A stretch of 64,000 bases of DNA from Flaveria trinervia (GCA_025506515.1 CM046457.1:37024231-37088230); one strand, 5' to 3'. Shown: positions 1-11,623, counted from the stretch's first letter. Numbers and translations are program-made. Notes: generated by a model not told the origin, from the letters alone.

Positions 1-2225
1 AATCGCAGCTTAATAGAGACAGCACGGACAATGCTAGCAGACTCAAAACTGCCTATCCAGTTCTGGAATGAAGCAGTTGCAAATGCGTGTTATACGCTAA
101 ATCGGGTTCTGGTAGTTAAACGCCACGGAAAGACGTGTTACGAGTTACTTCAATGACGTCAACCTAATCTAGGTATCTCGAGCCATTTGGAGCTCCGTGC
201 ACCCTACTGAAGAAGACTTAGGAGGGAAATTCAGCGAGAAGGCTGATGAAGGTATCTTTCTAGGATACAACATACCGAACAAGAGGGTCTACAACAACTC
301 AACGGGTCAGGTAGAAGTGTGGTGTAATGTTGATGTTTCGAGATACACCACACCACCTGCGGAAAAGGACCCACCTTCTTTTTCGACTATGATGGGTTCA
401 TCAAGTCCTTCAACATACATCTCTCCACTTCTGATGATGAGTTAGCAACAAAGATGATGTATGATGTTCTAAACACACCATCTCAGGAATCTACATCATC
501 TGGACTACAAGGCGATTCATCTAGCAACTCAGGGGGAGAACTTGAAGATAGTGACTCTTCCTCTGATGAAGAAGCTTGGAGACTGATCAAAACAACTAGG
601 AGCAACAGGTTCCTCCTACTGATAGTCCATAAGCATCTGACATTGATACCTCTGAGTGTTCTGAACCTCAGAATCCTACTGCCTCAGATACTAACTGGAT
701 GTTCATAATCTTGATTCTGAGGTAGTTGTTCCAACCACTCCTGGATCATGACTAAATGTGTATCATCCTTTGGATAATGTCATTGGAGATGTGAGATCAG
801 TAGTTCAAACCAGAAATTAGTTGTATTCAGCTTATTATGACTCGGTGATCGAAAAAGGTTATCTTGATGACGGTGCATATCATTGCTTTGTGTCTTAATT
901 TGAGCCAAAGTATGTAAGTGAAGAACTGAATAATAAGGCATGGGTGAGTGCTATGCAAGAAGAACTTCTTCAGTTCAAGAAGTTAGGTGCATGGACTCTA
1001 GCCGATAGACCTAAAGGTGCTAAGGTCATTGGCACAAAATGGGTCTTGAAATGCAAGAAAGATGATCAAGGCATGATCATCAGAACAAGGCTTAACTTGT
1101 TGTTCAAGGATTTCGACAAGTCGAGGACATTGACTACAACGAAGTGTTTGCACCAGTGGCAAGAATGGAAGCAATCCGTATCATCCTTGCCTACACATCA
1201 TATATGAAGATTAAAGTTTATCAACTTTATGTGAAGAGTGCATTCCTTCATGGTGAAATTAGAGAGACAGTGTACGTCAGTCAACCCAAGGGATTTGAGG
1301 ATCCATATCATGGGGAAAGAGTTTACAAACTCGACAAGGCATTATATGGCTTCATCAAGCTCCCAGAGCTTGGTATGAGAAACTCTCGACTCGCCTTGTG
1401 AAACACGGTTTTCGCAGAGGTGTCAGTGATTGTACATTGTTCATAAAAGAAAAGGATGGAGATTTGCTGCTTGTCCAGATTTATGTAGATGACATAATCT
1501 TCGGTTCAAAGAACGAAGATCTATGTAAAGAATTTGAAGTAGTAATGAAGGCTGAGTTTGAAATGAGTGCCATAGGAGAGATGAAATTCTTTCTCGGTTA
1601 TAGGTGGATCAGACACAAAAAAGAGATATTCTTACATCAGACCAAGTATGTAGGAGATATCCTAAGTCGGTTTTACATGGAGAATTCTTTCGTAGCTGGG
1701 ACTCCACTTGCTACAAACCATGATGTAGCACCCGATAAGAATGGTGATCTGGTTGATGCCACCATGTACCGAGGAATGATTGGATCTCTCATGTACCTCA
1801 CCGCCTCAAGACCTGATATCATGTACGCGACATGTTTATGTTAAAGATATCAGGCAAAGCCAAAAGTTAACCATCTGATAGGGGTCAAAAGGATCTTTTG
1901 TTATCTGAAGGGTACTCCAACACTTGGGTTGTGGTATCCTCATGATGATGACTTCGAGCTAACAGCGTATAGTGACTCGGATTACGGTGGCTACAAGATG
2001 AACTACAAGTCTATATCAACGGGATGTCAATTCTTTAGGAGGAGATTAGTGACCTGGCAGTGTAAGGAGCAGACCTCAGTTGCTTTGTCAACCTGTGAAG
2101 CTGAATACGTTGCTGCTGCAAGTTGCTGTTCACAAATCATATGGATTCAACAGCAAATGCGGGGCTACGGTTTGAAATTCTCTCCTACTCCTATTTTTGT
2201 TGATAACTCTGCTACGATTGCGGTA
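1..2225 (+). pseudogene. pol: D pol copy 1: integrase end, RT, RNase H (broken)
   Basis: Bases 1-150 encode the C-terminal part of an integrase core ending in an NRSLIETARTMLAD-type helix. A TGA at 154-156 and frameshifts before 240 break it. After an acidic linker, RT starts near 944. It frameshifts near 1100-1140 and near 1360, and carries the catalytic YVDD at 1482-1493. A TAA at 1842-1844 precedes the RNase H region (about 1929-2225), with DSDYGG and STCEAEY motifs. Homology to C stops inside RNase H at about 2225, just before the expected TKNP(V/I)xHPKT motif, and changes to aORF-like sequence. This is a dead copy. In a working element it would copy element RNA into cDNA inside virus-like particles. 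Confidence 0.88.
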
Positions 2226-2489
2226 CTGGTGATGATGTTTATGATGATGATGATGGTGATGATGATACTTCTGCTGTTGGTGCCACATCTGCAAGTGAAA
2301 GGAGGACCAAAAGTGCTCAGACTAAGGTGCCTCCACTTCAGCCCCGTCAGTAGAGGAGCACATGATACAAGACATGATTAATGCTTAGTTGTTTATGTTA
2401 TTTAAATCATGTGTATCCGAATCTTGTATTAAATTAATGTAATTAATGTTTATATTTGTTGTTGATGTTTTCTACTTTGATTGTTGACT
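2226..2489 (+). pseudogene. aORF acidic-tail fragment joined into D pol
   Basis: The sequence switches abruptly from RNase H to a run of GAT/GAC codons, then a Ser/Thr/Lys-rich stretch ending in a stop near 2349. An AT-rich stretch with repeated TTAATG words follows. The same layout (acidic run, short tail, stop, AT-rich stretch with TTAATG words) is seen at the end of the first aORF exon of D at 8810-9197. At about 2489 the sequence switches back to pol, so the piece is a piece of aORF lying between two pol copies. It is not identical to the 8810-9197 copy and so came from another family member or diverged. Confidence 0.65.
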
Positions 2490-4560
2490 AATGTTCAAAG
2501 ATACACCACCCCCTGCTAGAAAAGGACCCTCCTTCTTCTTCAACTATGATGGATTCTTTAAATCCTTCAATCTATTGCCTTCTTCTGCTAATGATGAGTT
2601 GTTTGCAATGATGATGTATGATGTTCTGAACACTTCTCAATCAGACGCGACAACAATGGCTCCTTTAGATGATGCTTCTAGCCCATAAGGGGGAGAGCTT
2701 GAAGTAAGTGATTCTTCCTCTGATGATGAACCGTTGAGACTGAAAGTATGAACCAGGAGGAATCAGTTCCCGCTAATGAAAGTACACAAGCATCAACTCC
2801 TAATGCCTCTGACACTTCTGAACCTCATACTCCAACAACTATAGATACTGAACTTGGGTTTCACAATCTGGATAATGTGGTAGTTGTTCCCACCACTCCC
2901 GGATCTCAAATAAATGTTTATCATCCCTTGGACAATGTCATTTGGGATTTTCGATCAAGATTACAGACAAGAAATCAGCTATACTCAGCTGATTATGTCT
3001 AAGTTATGGAAAAAGGATATCTTCACAATGTTGTGTATCGATGTTTTATGTCTTAGTTTGAGCCAAAATACATGATTGAAGCCTTAAATGATGAGGCATG
3101 GATTAGTGCAATGCAAGAAGAACTACTACAGTTCTAGAAGTTAGGAGTATGGACCTTTGTGGACAGACCAAAAGGTGCTAAGGGGATTGGCACTAAATGG
3201 GTGCTGAAGTGTAAGAAAGATGACCAAGGGGTCATAATCAGGAATAAGGCTCGACTTGTCGTTCAAGGATTTTGACAAGTGTTTGCACCGGTGGCAAGGA
3301 TGGAAACAATACGTATAGTTCTAGCCTATGCATCCTACATGAAGATTAAAGTTTATCAACTAGATATGAAGAGTGCATTCCATCATGGTGAAATCCGTGA
3401 AACAATCTATGTCTGTCAACCCGAAGTATTTGAGGATCCGTATCATCGAGATAGAGTCTACAAACTGGACAAGGCCCTTTACGGGCTCCATCAAGACCTT
3501 AGAGCCTGGTATGAGAAACTCTCAACTCATTTTATGAAACATGGTTTCGCAAAGGAGTTTTTGACTGCACATTGTTCATCAAAGAAAAGGATGGAGATTT
3601 ACTGCTGGTACAGATATATGTGGATGACATAATCTTCGGTTCAAAAAACGGAGAATTATGTAAAGAATTCGAAACTGTAATGAAAGCAGAGTTTGAGAAG
3701 AGTGCCATGGGGGAGATGAAGTTCTTTCTTAGCTTACAGGTGGATCAAACACCAAAAGGATCTTCCTGCATCAGACCAAATATGTAGGAGATATCCTCAG
3801 TCGATTCGACATGGAGAATGCTTCGGCAGCTGGAACTTCACTTGCCACGAGCCATGACATGACACCGGTGAAAATGGTTATCTGGTTGATGCCACCATAT
3901 ACAGAGGAATGATCGAATCTCTCATGTACCTCACAGCCTCGCGTCCTGATATCATGTAAGCCACGTGTCTTTGTTCTAGATATCAGGCAAAACCAAAAGT
4001 AAATCATCTCATCGGAGTTAAAAGGATTTTTCGTTATTTGAAAGGTACTCCAACACTCAGGTTGTAGAATCCTCATAACGATGACTTTGAGCTTACATAG
4101 TATACATGAGTTCTTTAGTAGACGGTTAGTCAACATCAGCAAGATGTCAGTTCTTTAGTAGACGGTTAGTCACCTGGCAATGTAAGAAGCAGACTTTAGT
4201 TGCTCTGTCAACATGTGAAGCTGAATATGTTCCTGCTCACAAATCATTTGGATTCAATAGCAAATGCATGACTAAGGTTTGCATTTTTCTAACACCCCTA
4301 TCTTTTTTGATAAATCTGCTACAATTACTGTAACCAAAAATCCGATCCCACACCCTAAAACAAGACACATCAGTATTAAATATCACATTATACGTGACTG
4401 TTTTGAAAAGCAATTAATCGATGTTGTTAAAATTAATACTGATTTTCAACACGCTGATCTCTACATAAAAGCATTTGACAAAGCACGGTTTTTATATCTT
4501 TTAAAGGTTAATGGCGTGAAAAAGAAAAGTGATGTGATTCAAGAAGACGACAGTTCTTAG
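2490..4560 (+). pseudogene. pol: D pol copy 2: linker, RT, RNase H (broken)
   Basis: This segment restarts in the linker between integrase and RT (compare 340-540 with 2490-2700) and runs through RT and RNase H to the natural pol stop at 4558-4560. The RT core has SAFHHGEI and YVDD (3617-3628). In-frame stops and frameshifts occur near 3135, 3275, 3560 and 3770, and RNase H is scrambled around 3950-4260. The C-terminal part after 4279 keeps KNPIPHPKTRHISIKYH and VNGVKKKS. It overlaps copy 1 in content but is clearly diverged, so it is not a recent tandem duplication. It lacks gag, protease and integrase. Confidence 0.85.
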
Positions 4561-5260
4561 TCCAATAATTAGTTTCTTAGTTTATTATTTATTTTCTTTA
4601 TATTATTTTTATTTTCCTGTCTATTAAAATCCAAAAACACAAAAAGAATTTCGGTTTTAGTATTTTAGGGAGAGAATAGTTTAAGGTTAGTATTTATTTG
4701 TTGTAGTATTTAAATACTTAAAAAATGAGGGGGAAGGGCAGGTTAGCTGAGAGAAATGAAATCAAATTTGTGATTGTGATTCAAAGCTTATGGAAAATGA
4801 TAGTACACAAGAAACAAATTGTTTGGGATTTCAAAACCAATTTGCTCAAAATGCGAAATTCAAATTACAAGTCTGAGAAGTCTAAGCACAATAAAAGAAA
4901 AATGATAGTTAAAACTGGTATGCTACTGAGGTAACATAAAGAAAGTAGACCTAGAGGTTGCCGGTTCATTATATGATGTGTTGGTAGATTCAACATAATA
5001 GATGAGTAGACTTCATTGGTGAATTACAATTCAAACTAATTTCTTCAACTTGCTATGGGTTCTTATCATATCCCTGGTTAACACAATCAACGCATTTCCA
5101 ATAAGGGTGACAAGCAAAATAAACGCCACAAATGTGTGCAGATGACCATAAAAATGAGCAAGCATAAGGAAAAACTGCTAAAAGCAATCAAGCTAATGAC
5201 TAATGTCGTTTGGGCGTTTTGTGCAAAAGAAACAAACGCTCTAACAAGAAGATAGGTTGT

Positions 5261-5369
5261 GTGCCTCTCTGCTGTATGGTGGCACTGACCTGAGGATAAG
5301 CATAACCTAAACATTCAAGAATTTATTGAAGTTTGCACCTCTCTGTTGTGCAATGGCACTGACCTGAGG
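5261..5369 (+). repeat. Two copies of a 35-base spacer motif
   Basis: Copies lie at 5261-5295 and 5334-5369. Each starts near GTGCCTCTCTGCTGT and ends in GGCACTGACCTGAGG, and each can pair GTGCC with GGCAC and CCTC with GAGG. Element C has the same pair at 36286-36318 and 36361-36395 on the minus strand. Confidence 0.75.
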
Positions 5370-5903
5370 CCGGCATCTCTTTGAAAGCTCCTAGAATAGT
5401 TTCTTCTTGTCCAATACCCATAGACCACTCAAAAATCTTTTGAGGAATGTTGATTACCATATAAGTGTGGGATCCAAAAATGCTTGTTGAAATAATTAAA
5501 CCTAACTTATAACCAATATGAGTAAAAAAAATCTGTGTATGTATTTAAGTGGACAAATATACTGATAATCATCATGACTGCAACTCTTGACAGGCAAAAT
5601 CATAATGTGCATCTTATAACTCTAGTATGATTTCTTGATAGTGCTATTGATTCTCAAACAAACCATGAATCTAGCATCAAAGTGCATATTAAAAGGGCTC
5701 CCAAATGATTATGACTTACCTATATGATTCCAAAATGAATCATTCCAGAAATGATTAAATTAACTTGAAGTTGTTCTACTCAAACCCAAAACAACAAAAT
5801 ATGTCTTTTCATTCTTTAAATTTCAAAGTTGTTTTCTATTTTCTTGTCCTTTTTAGTGTAGACGTTGGACTATTCAACTAGACAAATTCTATGATTCACT
5901 CAC

Positions 5904-6010
5904 TAAAAGGGGTCACGTCTGAGGTGACCAATTGGTTCCAAACTAAAAGGATCACGTCTGGGGTGATCAAATGGTGATGAATTAAAAGGGTCATGTCTGA
6001 GATGATCAAA
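5904..6010 (+). repeat. Three spaced repeats of a TCACGTCTGAGGTGA word
   Basis: Copies begin near 5904, 5944 and 5983, each preceded by AAAAGG. The word is an imperfect palindrome (TCAC...GTGA). The related element C has three copies at 35622-35722 on the minus strand. Confidence 0.75.
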
Positions 6011-6060
6011 GGGCAAAATATTTTATATCAAAAGTTACAAATTTTAAGTGTTTAAAAGTG

Positions 6061-6360
6061 TATGAGGTCAGGCTCATAAGTATGAGCCAATCGTACAATT
6101 GAATCATAAGAATGAGCCAATCGCACAATTGAACCATAAGTATGAGCCCGTCATATGATTGGACCATGAGTATGGGACAACTATGCGATTGGACTACAAG
6201 ACTGAACCAATCATACGAATGGCTGAGGGAGTATGAGCTAGTCGCACGATTGAAACCCGATCGCATGACTGAAACCCTGTCGCACGACTGAAGCATGAGT
6301 ATGGGCCCAGTCGCACGAATGAAGCATGAGTGTGGATTCAGTCGCACGACTGAAATTTAA
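6061..6360 (+). repeat. Palindrome array 1 of D spacer
   Basis: About 15 degenerate words of the type CARTCGNNCGAYTG or CATTCGNNCGAATG are strung together with 5-25 base gaps. Examples are CAGTCGCACGACTG and CAATCGCACAATTG. Element C has the matching array at 35210-35540. Confidence 0.8.
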
Positions 6361-6480
6361 ACGAGTATAATAAGGGGGCCAGTTGGTCATAACCCTTACC
6401 ACCCTTCAAAGCTCTCTGAAACCGCTCATACGACGACACTCTGCTCAAATTTTGTTTAACTGATATTACTGCCTTATTTT

Positions 6481-6520
6481 TTATACTAACGTGTTTTCTA
6501 CTCATCTATAGGTACTTTGC
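6481..6520 (+). other. Candidate splice signals: TACTAAC branch site and TATAG|GTACTT
   Basis: TACTAAC (6484-6490) is followed by a pyrimidine-rich stretch and TATAG at 6511, so it could be an acceptor. The same AG is followed by GTACTT and could be a donor from 6512. Element C has TACAG|GTACA at the matching place (35085). With the aORF acceptor at 7068 it would define a 557-nt intron. Confidence 0.4.
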
Positions 6521-6774
6521 AACTGAAATCGGGCAAAATGAATATCTTAATCACATCTTTAAGGGTCAAAAATGCTAAAACCTAGAACTAAGACTACTCT
6601 TAAGAATAGACCACTTAAATGAACATTAATGTTGATCTAAATGTAACTAAGTGTTATTTCGAGTCTTTGCGGTCCAAAAGAATCTAAACACGATGGGTAA
6701 TGTTACATGTTGACAAAGATTCGAATCTATGGTGTTCAATAGTGAGATATACGAATGGACATGCTAATGAACTT

Positions 6775-6995
6775 CAGTCGTCAAAACTGAGCCAGGTGCA
6801 CGATTCAATCGCACGAATGAATCAATTGGTGACTTAGTCGCATGACTGAGTCAACCGCATGGTGTAGCATACGAATAAGCTTACCCGCAGGCTCAATCGC
6901 ATGACTTAATTGAACAACAGGCTCAATCGTACAAATAAACTCAATCGTACGACTAAAACTCAGTCATTTAGTTCAGCCGCACGACTAAACGAGTA
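6775..6995 (+). repeat. Palindrome array 2 of D spacer
   Basis: A second run of CAGTCG/CAATCG/CATTCG half-sites with inverted partners lies just upstream of the aORF splice acceptor. The matching array in element C is at 34620-34870. Confidence 0.75.
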
Positions 6996-7048
6996 TGATC
7001 AAAGCAGTTTATGTTCCAACTATCCTCTGTTATGCACAAATCTAATGT

Positions 7049-7072
7049 ATACTTTTCTTGTGTTTCAGGAAC
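7049..7072 (+). other. Predicted 3' splice site before the D aORF
   Basis: A pyrimidine tract ends in TTCTTGTGTTTCAG at 7068, four bases before the aORF ATG at 7073. Element C has GTGTTTCGTGTTCAG at the same place (AG at 34548-34547), and B has CTCTTGTACAG before its aORF. Confidence 0.6.
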
Positions 7073-9062
7073 ATGGCTGATAAATGGACGATGAGCATGA
7101 AGCACAATATCTGTGCTCACTTAGACGCTACCTCTCGGAATACTTCTCGAGTTTGCTGGGATCATAGCCTTTCTGAGGAGATCGAGGATCTTCAAGGCCA
7201 TATGTACACCCTGCACTCCATACAGATCATTACACCAGACCTTCCGGGAAGGTGCTATAATTGACAAGTCCTCTGAGCCCCATAGTATTTAGAGTTCAAT
7301 CTTCGGACAAGAGATTAGTATTATTGTAGAGGATCTAAGCCGAGTCCTGGATCTCGGTGACGATGGTACCCACCCAACCAAGCTACATCCTTTGACCGTT
7401 CAGGGGTGCTTTCTGTGGGTGTAGTACACTGGGAAGATAAACGTAGGTGTGCTCAACAAGAGCAACTTGTGCCCCTAGTTCAAGTACTTAGCTCATGTCA
7501 TTCTTAAGTGCATAGCGGCAAGGAGAGGAGGATTTGAAAAGATGTCTGATCAAATCCAGAATGCATATGTTGCTCTGGTGTTAAACCACCCGTTCAGTTT
7601 CTCCCACATGCTATTCTCCTAAATGATAAAGAACATCGAGGCAAAGGGCAAGGAAAGCTTCTGCATGTACCTGAGTTTTTTACAAATGATTATTGATGAG
7701 AAGCTTCCTTCGCTACCAAAAGAGAGGGATGATGTTGTTGTTCTGGAGATTATGGATGACACTACATTGGGTAGAATGAAGGTCTACCAGGGGAAGCAGG
7801 TGAAGCGGGTGAAGCCCCGGTCCAGAGGTTGTTCGGGCATTTGGCTAGTGAAAAGTATGTGGCGCCCTCTCACGAGAAGTGGTGTCATGATGATAGCGAC
7901 TCCGATGTTGAGCCAATTGAGCTACCCATTGGAGAAGAAGATGATGATGATGACGACCATGAGGATGGTCAAGGTAGTAATGCACCTGGTGGAACAGGGA
8001 AAGTTGCCTTCCATCAAGACTTCCTGCTCGATGGAAAGGAAGAGTCTATGATGAGCCACTAGTGAGGACAGTTGGTAGCCAAGTTGTGGCCACCGACAAA
8101 AGGAAAGAGGCGTTTGGCAGATGCTAGACTAGGTCGAAGGGTGTTGCTATAGATGTCACTGATCGTACTTACACCCCAGACTAGCAAGTCAGCTGAGGGG
8201 GAGCCTTTGTCTCCAAGGGCTCCAGGAAGAAAAGGATGGCCTATCCCCATGGGAAACAGAGTAAGAGGCCAAAATTTACTTTGATCACATCTTCTACTAC
8301 CACTGCCGCTCCATCACCACTACCACACCCACTACCACCACTGCCACAGCCACCACCACTACCACAACCACTACTCCATCCACCACTCCTCCACAATCCA
8401 TTCACATCCCTCCTCCCATCTTCAACACATCGACCACTACCACAACCACTCACCAAGCTGGTCCCTCCACCGAATCCACATTCACACCCGTACCTACTCT
8501 ACCCATGGTTGGGTTAGAGAAGCAACTAGCTAGCCTAAACCGGATGGTGCTAAAGCTTATTGCCACTGATGATTTCAGGGCTACTTAGATCAATCAGCTG
8601 ATGGCGGTGAATGCAGGTCAAGCAAAACAAATCGCTCAGCTGAGTGAGAAGAACACTTAGTAAGATAGCACTAGGCAAGCCCACCATATACTAACAAGTG
8701 AAAGCAAGCTGGTGATGGCTTTGTAAAGCGAATTAAAGAACTTAAGAAAAAGAATAAGAAGATTTTGCTAAAGCTAAAGGGGTGAAATAGTGAGTCGTTA
8801 AAGATTAAGGATTGGGATGATGAGGATGATGATGATGATGAGGATGAAGATGAATCTAAGGAAGATGATGGTGATGATGAGGGGGTGGGAGAAAGTGGAA
8901 AGGGAAAGGGAGGAGATGATGATGATGAGGATTATCAAGAAGGTGATGCATCTGTGTCAGCATCAAATCCATCAGCGAAAGAGAGGCATACGAAGAGAAA
9001 TTAAGATCAAGGAGCCTCATCCTCAGCTCCTCAAGCTGAAGAGACACCTGACCAAGGCAAAA
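7073..9062 (+). pseudogene. D aORF exon 1: N-terminal domain, low-complexity region, acidic tail
   Basis: The start ATG at 7073 matches the start of the C aORF (MADRW/MADKW, then KHNICAHLD). The N-terminal domain is broken by frameshifts after about 40 residues; fragments continue to about 8060. The fragments at 7829-8062 contain a Glu/Asp run. From 8236 a basic PHGKQSKRPKF segment leads into a Pro/Thr/Ser-rich region (here shifted to a Pro-rich frame). A short helical region follows, then a long Asp/Glu run at 8811-8940 and a Ser-rich tail. It reads to a stop at 9071-9073, or more likely splices at 9062. The product of this family is unknown; Sirevirus ORFs at this position are called envelope-like by position. 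I see no clear signal peptide or membrane helix. Confidence 0.65.
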
Positions 9063-9197
9063 GTAATGATTAGATAATTTTGTAATTGAAACTTTTTTAC
9101 TTGAATTATGTATTATATTAATGAAATTAATGATTATTGATGTTTAGAATATTGATTAATGATTTATGTGTGATATGCTTAATGTTTAATCAAACAG
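9063..9197 (+). other. Predicted 135-nt intron inside the D aORF
   Basis: Exon 1 ends in CAAAA|GTAATG, and the gap is AT-rich with repeated TTAATG words. It ends in AATCAAACAG|ATGAG. Element C has a 139-nt gap at 32376-32514 with the same acceptor word (AATCAAACAG). In both copies exon 1 stops after the first base of a codon, so phase is kept, while unspliced reading meets a stop within nine bases. Confidence 0.55.
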
Positions 9198-10249
9198 ATG
9201 AGCTCATTAGACAGACGAATATGATGTCGCTCCCCTTCAGTAAGTCAAGACTCAACTTACATGATTTTTGACTTGCAAGGGATTGTTAGAAGATGTATGA
9301 GTTACACTCTCGAGGAAGGATAGATTATCCATGATCTAATAGACAAGCAGTTTGCTGAAATGTTTAGACTTAATCCTGATGAGATCATCAAAGATGCTCC
9401 AGAAGTTGATGTATATCCCTACTTTGGGTGAAACGTTTGGCAGCGGTACTTTTTATAAGTTAGAAGAGATGGAGAAAGAGAAAGATGAAAGTACAGCCCA
9501 AGCTTCGGATGCTAATGTTGATATTAAGAAAGCTGAATGGGCCGCTTGTTTTGCAGAGATGAAACCCCAACTCGCATTCCCAAAGCAAAATGCCTACACC
9601 AAACTTTATGGAGTAAAAAAACATTAGAAAGTGTCAGGCAAGATTATAGCATGGGCATATTTTGAAGACTTGGAAGTATATGCTGTTAAAAGGGAGAAAG
9701 GGATTGAGTACTTCAGATATCCTCATTATCTGAATACTCTTTCTCGTTTTAAGCTCAACCGACAGGCATGCTTCGATCTGTTATATGCTAACTCAAGAAA
9801 GATGTCAGGATGGTTTGAGGTTGCATTGAAGAAAGAATACCAGACCAGGTGGGTAAACTTTATCTGGAAAGCCTAAAGTAGTGCTGAAGTGGAGTCCTTC
9901 GCGCATAATGCCCAAGATTCCCTTACGAGAAATGCCTTAGGACTTCACTTCACACTTCAAATGGTGGTATTTTGACTAGAGGATAAGGGAAGCGGTCATA
10001 GTTTTGAACAGAGATCGAAAGATAGAGACTATTCGGGTATTTGACCCAATGTGGCTCACTAACTTGTCTGCTAAAGATGTCTATACTTTATACAAGTGAC
10101 CACTATTCTATGACACGTGAGACATTGTACAAGCTCTTCAATTTCAACACTTCATAAGGCTCTACTTTTCATTTGAGATACATGCAGGAGTCACAAGAGA
10201 AGAGAAGTACAAGAAGTTCTAAGAACATGTGAAGAATGTTAGACAATAG
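9198..10249 (+). pseudogene. D aORF exon 2: conserved C-terminal domain
   Basis: The exon runs to the stop at 10247-10249, only 14 bases before the polypurine tract. It contains the best-conserved block of the aORF, KVSGKIIAWAYFEDLEVYAV followed by KREKGIEYF (9631-9720), and further on RKIETIRVFDP and LSAKDVYTLY. Frameshifts or stops occur near 9220-9340, 9627 (TAG), 9876, 9976 and 10098. The A/B aORF carries a related block (KIIAWKY, MFMVKRISGL, then AEIRLFSGY), so the C-terminal domain seems shared by both families. Function is unknown. Confidence 0.7.
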
Positions 10250-10263
10250 AGTAAACTAGGTAC

Positions 10264-10271
10264 AAGGGGGA
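10264..10271 (+). other. D polypurine tract
   Basis: AAGGGGGA lies a few bases before the LTR start TGTAGATACATG. It would prime plus-strand DNA synthesis. Element C has the same tract at 31162-31174. Confidence 0.8.
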
Positions 10272-10274
10272 GTT

Positions 10275-10540
10275 TGTAGATACATGTGTTCCTAGTTTAT
10301 GTGCTTAAATGTACAAGTCTTTCATTTCTTACATATGTAAAAGTTTTTCATGTCTTAAATGTATCATATCTTACATAGATTCTAGGGTTTGTGTGTATTC
10401 GAAGTATCTCTCCAAGTGTTATGTTTTTCCACGAATTAGGTGGTATTTATAAGTTAGTGGTTTCCATTCGTACACACGACTTAAGGTTCAGTCGTGTGAT
10501 TGAGTCAATCTTATGTCTCAATCATATGAATGATCCAGTC
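10275..10540 (+). repeat. D 3' LTR, first 266 bases
   Basis: It starts TGTAGATACATG, comparable with TGTTGATACATG of element C. Palindromic words of the CARTCG type appear near 10485-10540. It is cut at 10540 by the 5' LTR of element A; the remainder should lie to the right of A, beyond the window. Confidence 0.8.
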
Positions 10541-11280
10541 TGTTCCTGAAAGGATCATACATGCCAATTCAATTGGTGAGTTGATGGTTGTTCTGCTGGA
10601 CTCCCATAAGTCCAAGTATTAATACGGATGAAGATTCTGCAGTAGATGATGAAGTATTGGACTTTTGCATTTGTCAATGCAGAAGGCAAAGAACAAATGC
10701 AGACAAGTGTTTGTTCTTCCACATTAACAAATGCGGAAGACCAAAAGTAATGCGGACAAGATTCTGTTCATCCGCATTTGCCAATGTGGATGACCGGACA
10801 AGAATGCGCAACATTTGTTCATTCGCATTACCCAATGCGGATGACCAACATACTAATGCGGATGATCAAGTTAAGAAATGCTGATCAAGTCCATCTCATC
10901 CGCATTTGCCAATGCGGATGAACCAAAATAAATGTGGATCAAGACTTAGACTAGTTCTGATGTATAGGTCGGGGGTAGTTTAGTCATTTTCTAAAAAGGC
11001 ATCTTGTCTGCCTATAAATAGAATAGAAAACCTCGTACATGAGGTGATAGAAAATAGATAATCAGAATATATTTGTCATTTACTCTCTAGGTGCATTATT
11101 ACTTTTCTTGTTAAACCCTAGCAGTTATTATAATCAATCACCTTTATTAATATATACAAAGCATTTATGAGTATTTCTTCTACATTAAATGTTTCTTGAT
11201 TGTATGATTCCGCCATTCAATCATTAACTCAATCATTATATTCGATACTAAGTGAGAATCTCAATCTCACTACCCAGTCA
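10541..11280 (+). repeat. A 5' LTR (740 bp)
   Basis: It begins TGTTCCTGAAAGGATC; other family LTRs begin TGTTGCACCCTGAAAGG, so four bases are lost here. It ends CCCAGTCA right before the primer site. The 3' partner begins at 63772. The U3-like half carries hairpin words. Confidence 0.88.
10668..10925 (+). repeat. Hairpin array in A 5' LTR
   Basis: Several inverted pairs of CATCCGCATT/AATGCGGATG and CTTCCGCATT/AATGCGGAAG occur. The best, near 10899-10920, has an 11-bp stem and a 4-base TGCC loop. Confidence 0.8.
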
Positions 11281-11282
11281 AT

Positions 11283-11294
11283 TGGTATCAGAGC
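11283..11294 (+). other. A primer-binding site (tRNA-iMet)
   Basis: TGGTATCAGAGC begins two bases after the LTR end. This is the usual plant copia primer site complementary to the 3' end of initiator tRNA-Met. Confidence 0.9.
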
Positions 11295-11623
11295 TTTGGC
11301 TCTCGGTTCTTTTTCATATCTACCCAAGACCTGAATAGAACTTGATTGAACTGGTGATTGAGTTGCTAATAGAGTATTCCATTATCTCTATTTAGTAAAC
11401 AACAGAAAATACTCTTAAAAGACCTCTTTCAACACATTCTCACCTTCAAGAACTATACACAAAACCTACAGATTCATACGAAGAACAAAAGTTGCGACAG
11501 AAACAAAGAAACATTAAGAGATCTGATTTACTGAGCATTTGTTGAACAATATGGACTATTCGGACTAATTAATCTTAAAACTTACCTAATCTATATTTAT
11601 ACAAGCTAAAACACCTTGCTAAA
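11295..11623 (+). other. A untranslated leader
   Basis: This is 329 bases between the primer site and the gag ATG, A-rich, with no clear ORF. I see no palindrome array here, unlike the leader of element C. Confidence 0.7.

Larger units (their letters stand above)
4561..7072 (+). other. D spacer between pol and aORF
   Basis: There is no convincing ORF in 2.5 kb. The first 1.2 kb aligns by eye with element C (35880-37079, opposite strand), including two copies of a 35-base motif. After that come three repeats of a TCACGTCTGAGGTGA word and two dense arrays of short palindromes. The stretch ends at a good 3' splice site next to the aORF start. Conservation of non-coding sequence between two diverged copies suggests a function in RNA splicing, packaging or replication. 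Confidence 0.75.
1..10540 (+). mobile_element. Element D: Sirevirus-type copia retrotransposon, 5' part outside window
   Basis: The window opens inside the integrase gene of this element, so its 5' LTR, gag and protease are not present. It reads integrase end, RT, RNase H, a 2.5 kb spacer, the aORF, a polypurine tract and the first 266 bases of a 3' LTR, which is then broken by the 5' LTR of element A at 10541. Protein and spacer similarity to element C on the other strand (30457-44170) shows that C and D are one family. RT type, polypurine tract and the extra 3' ORF point to the Sirevirus lineage. The pol region is rearranged, with two pol segments separated by an aORF fragment. Confidence 0.9.

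Noticed and set aside
6006..6347. Minus-strand 113-aa frame with repeated SYDWLILMVQ-like units
   Set aside because: It arises from reading through the palindrome array; no counterpart is kept in element C.
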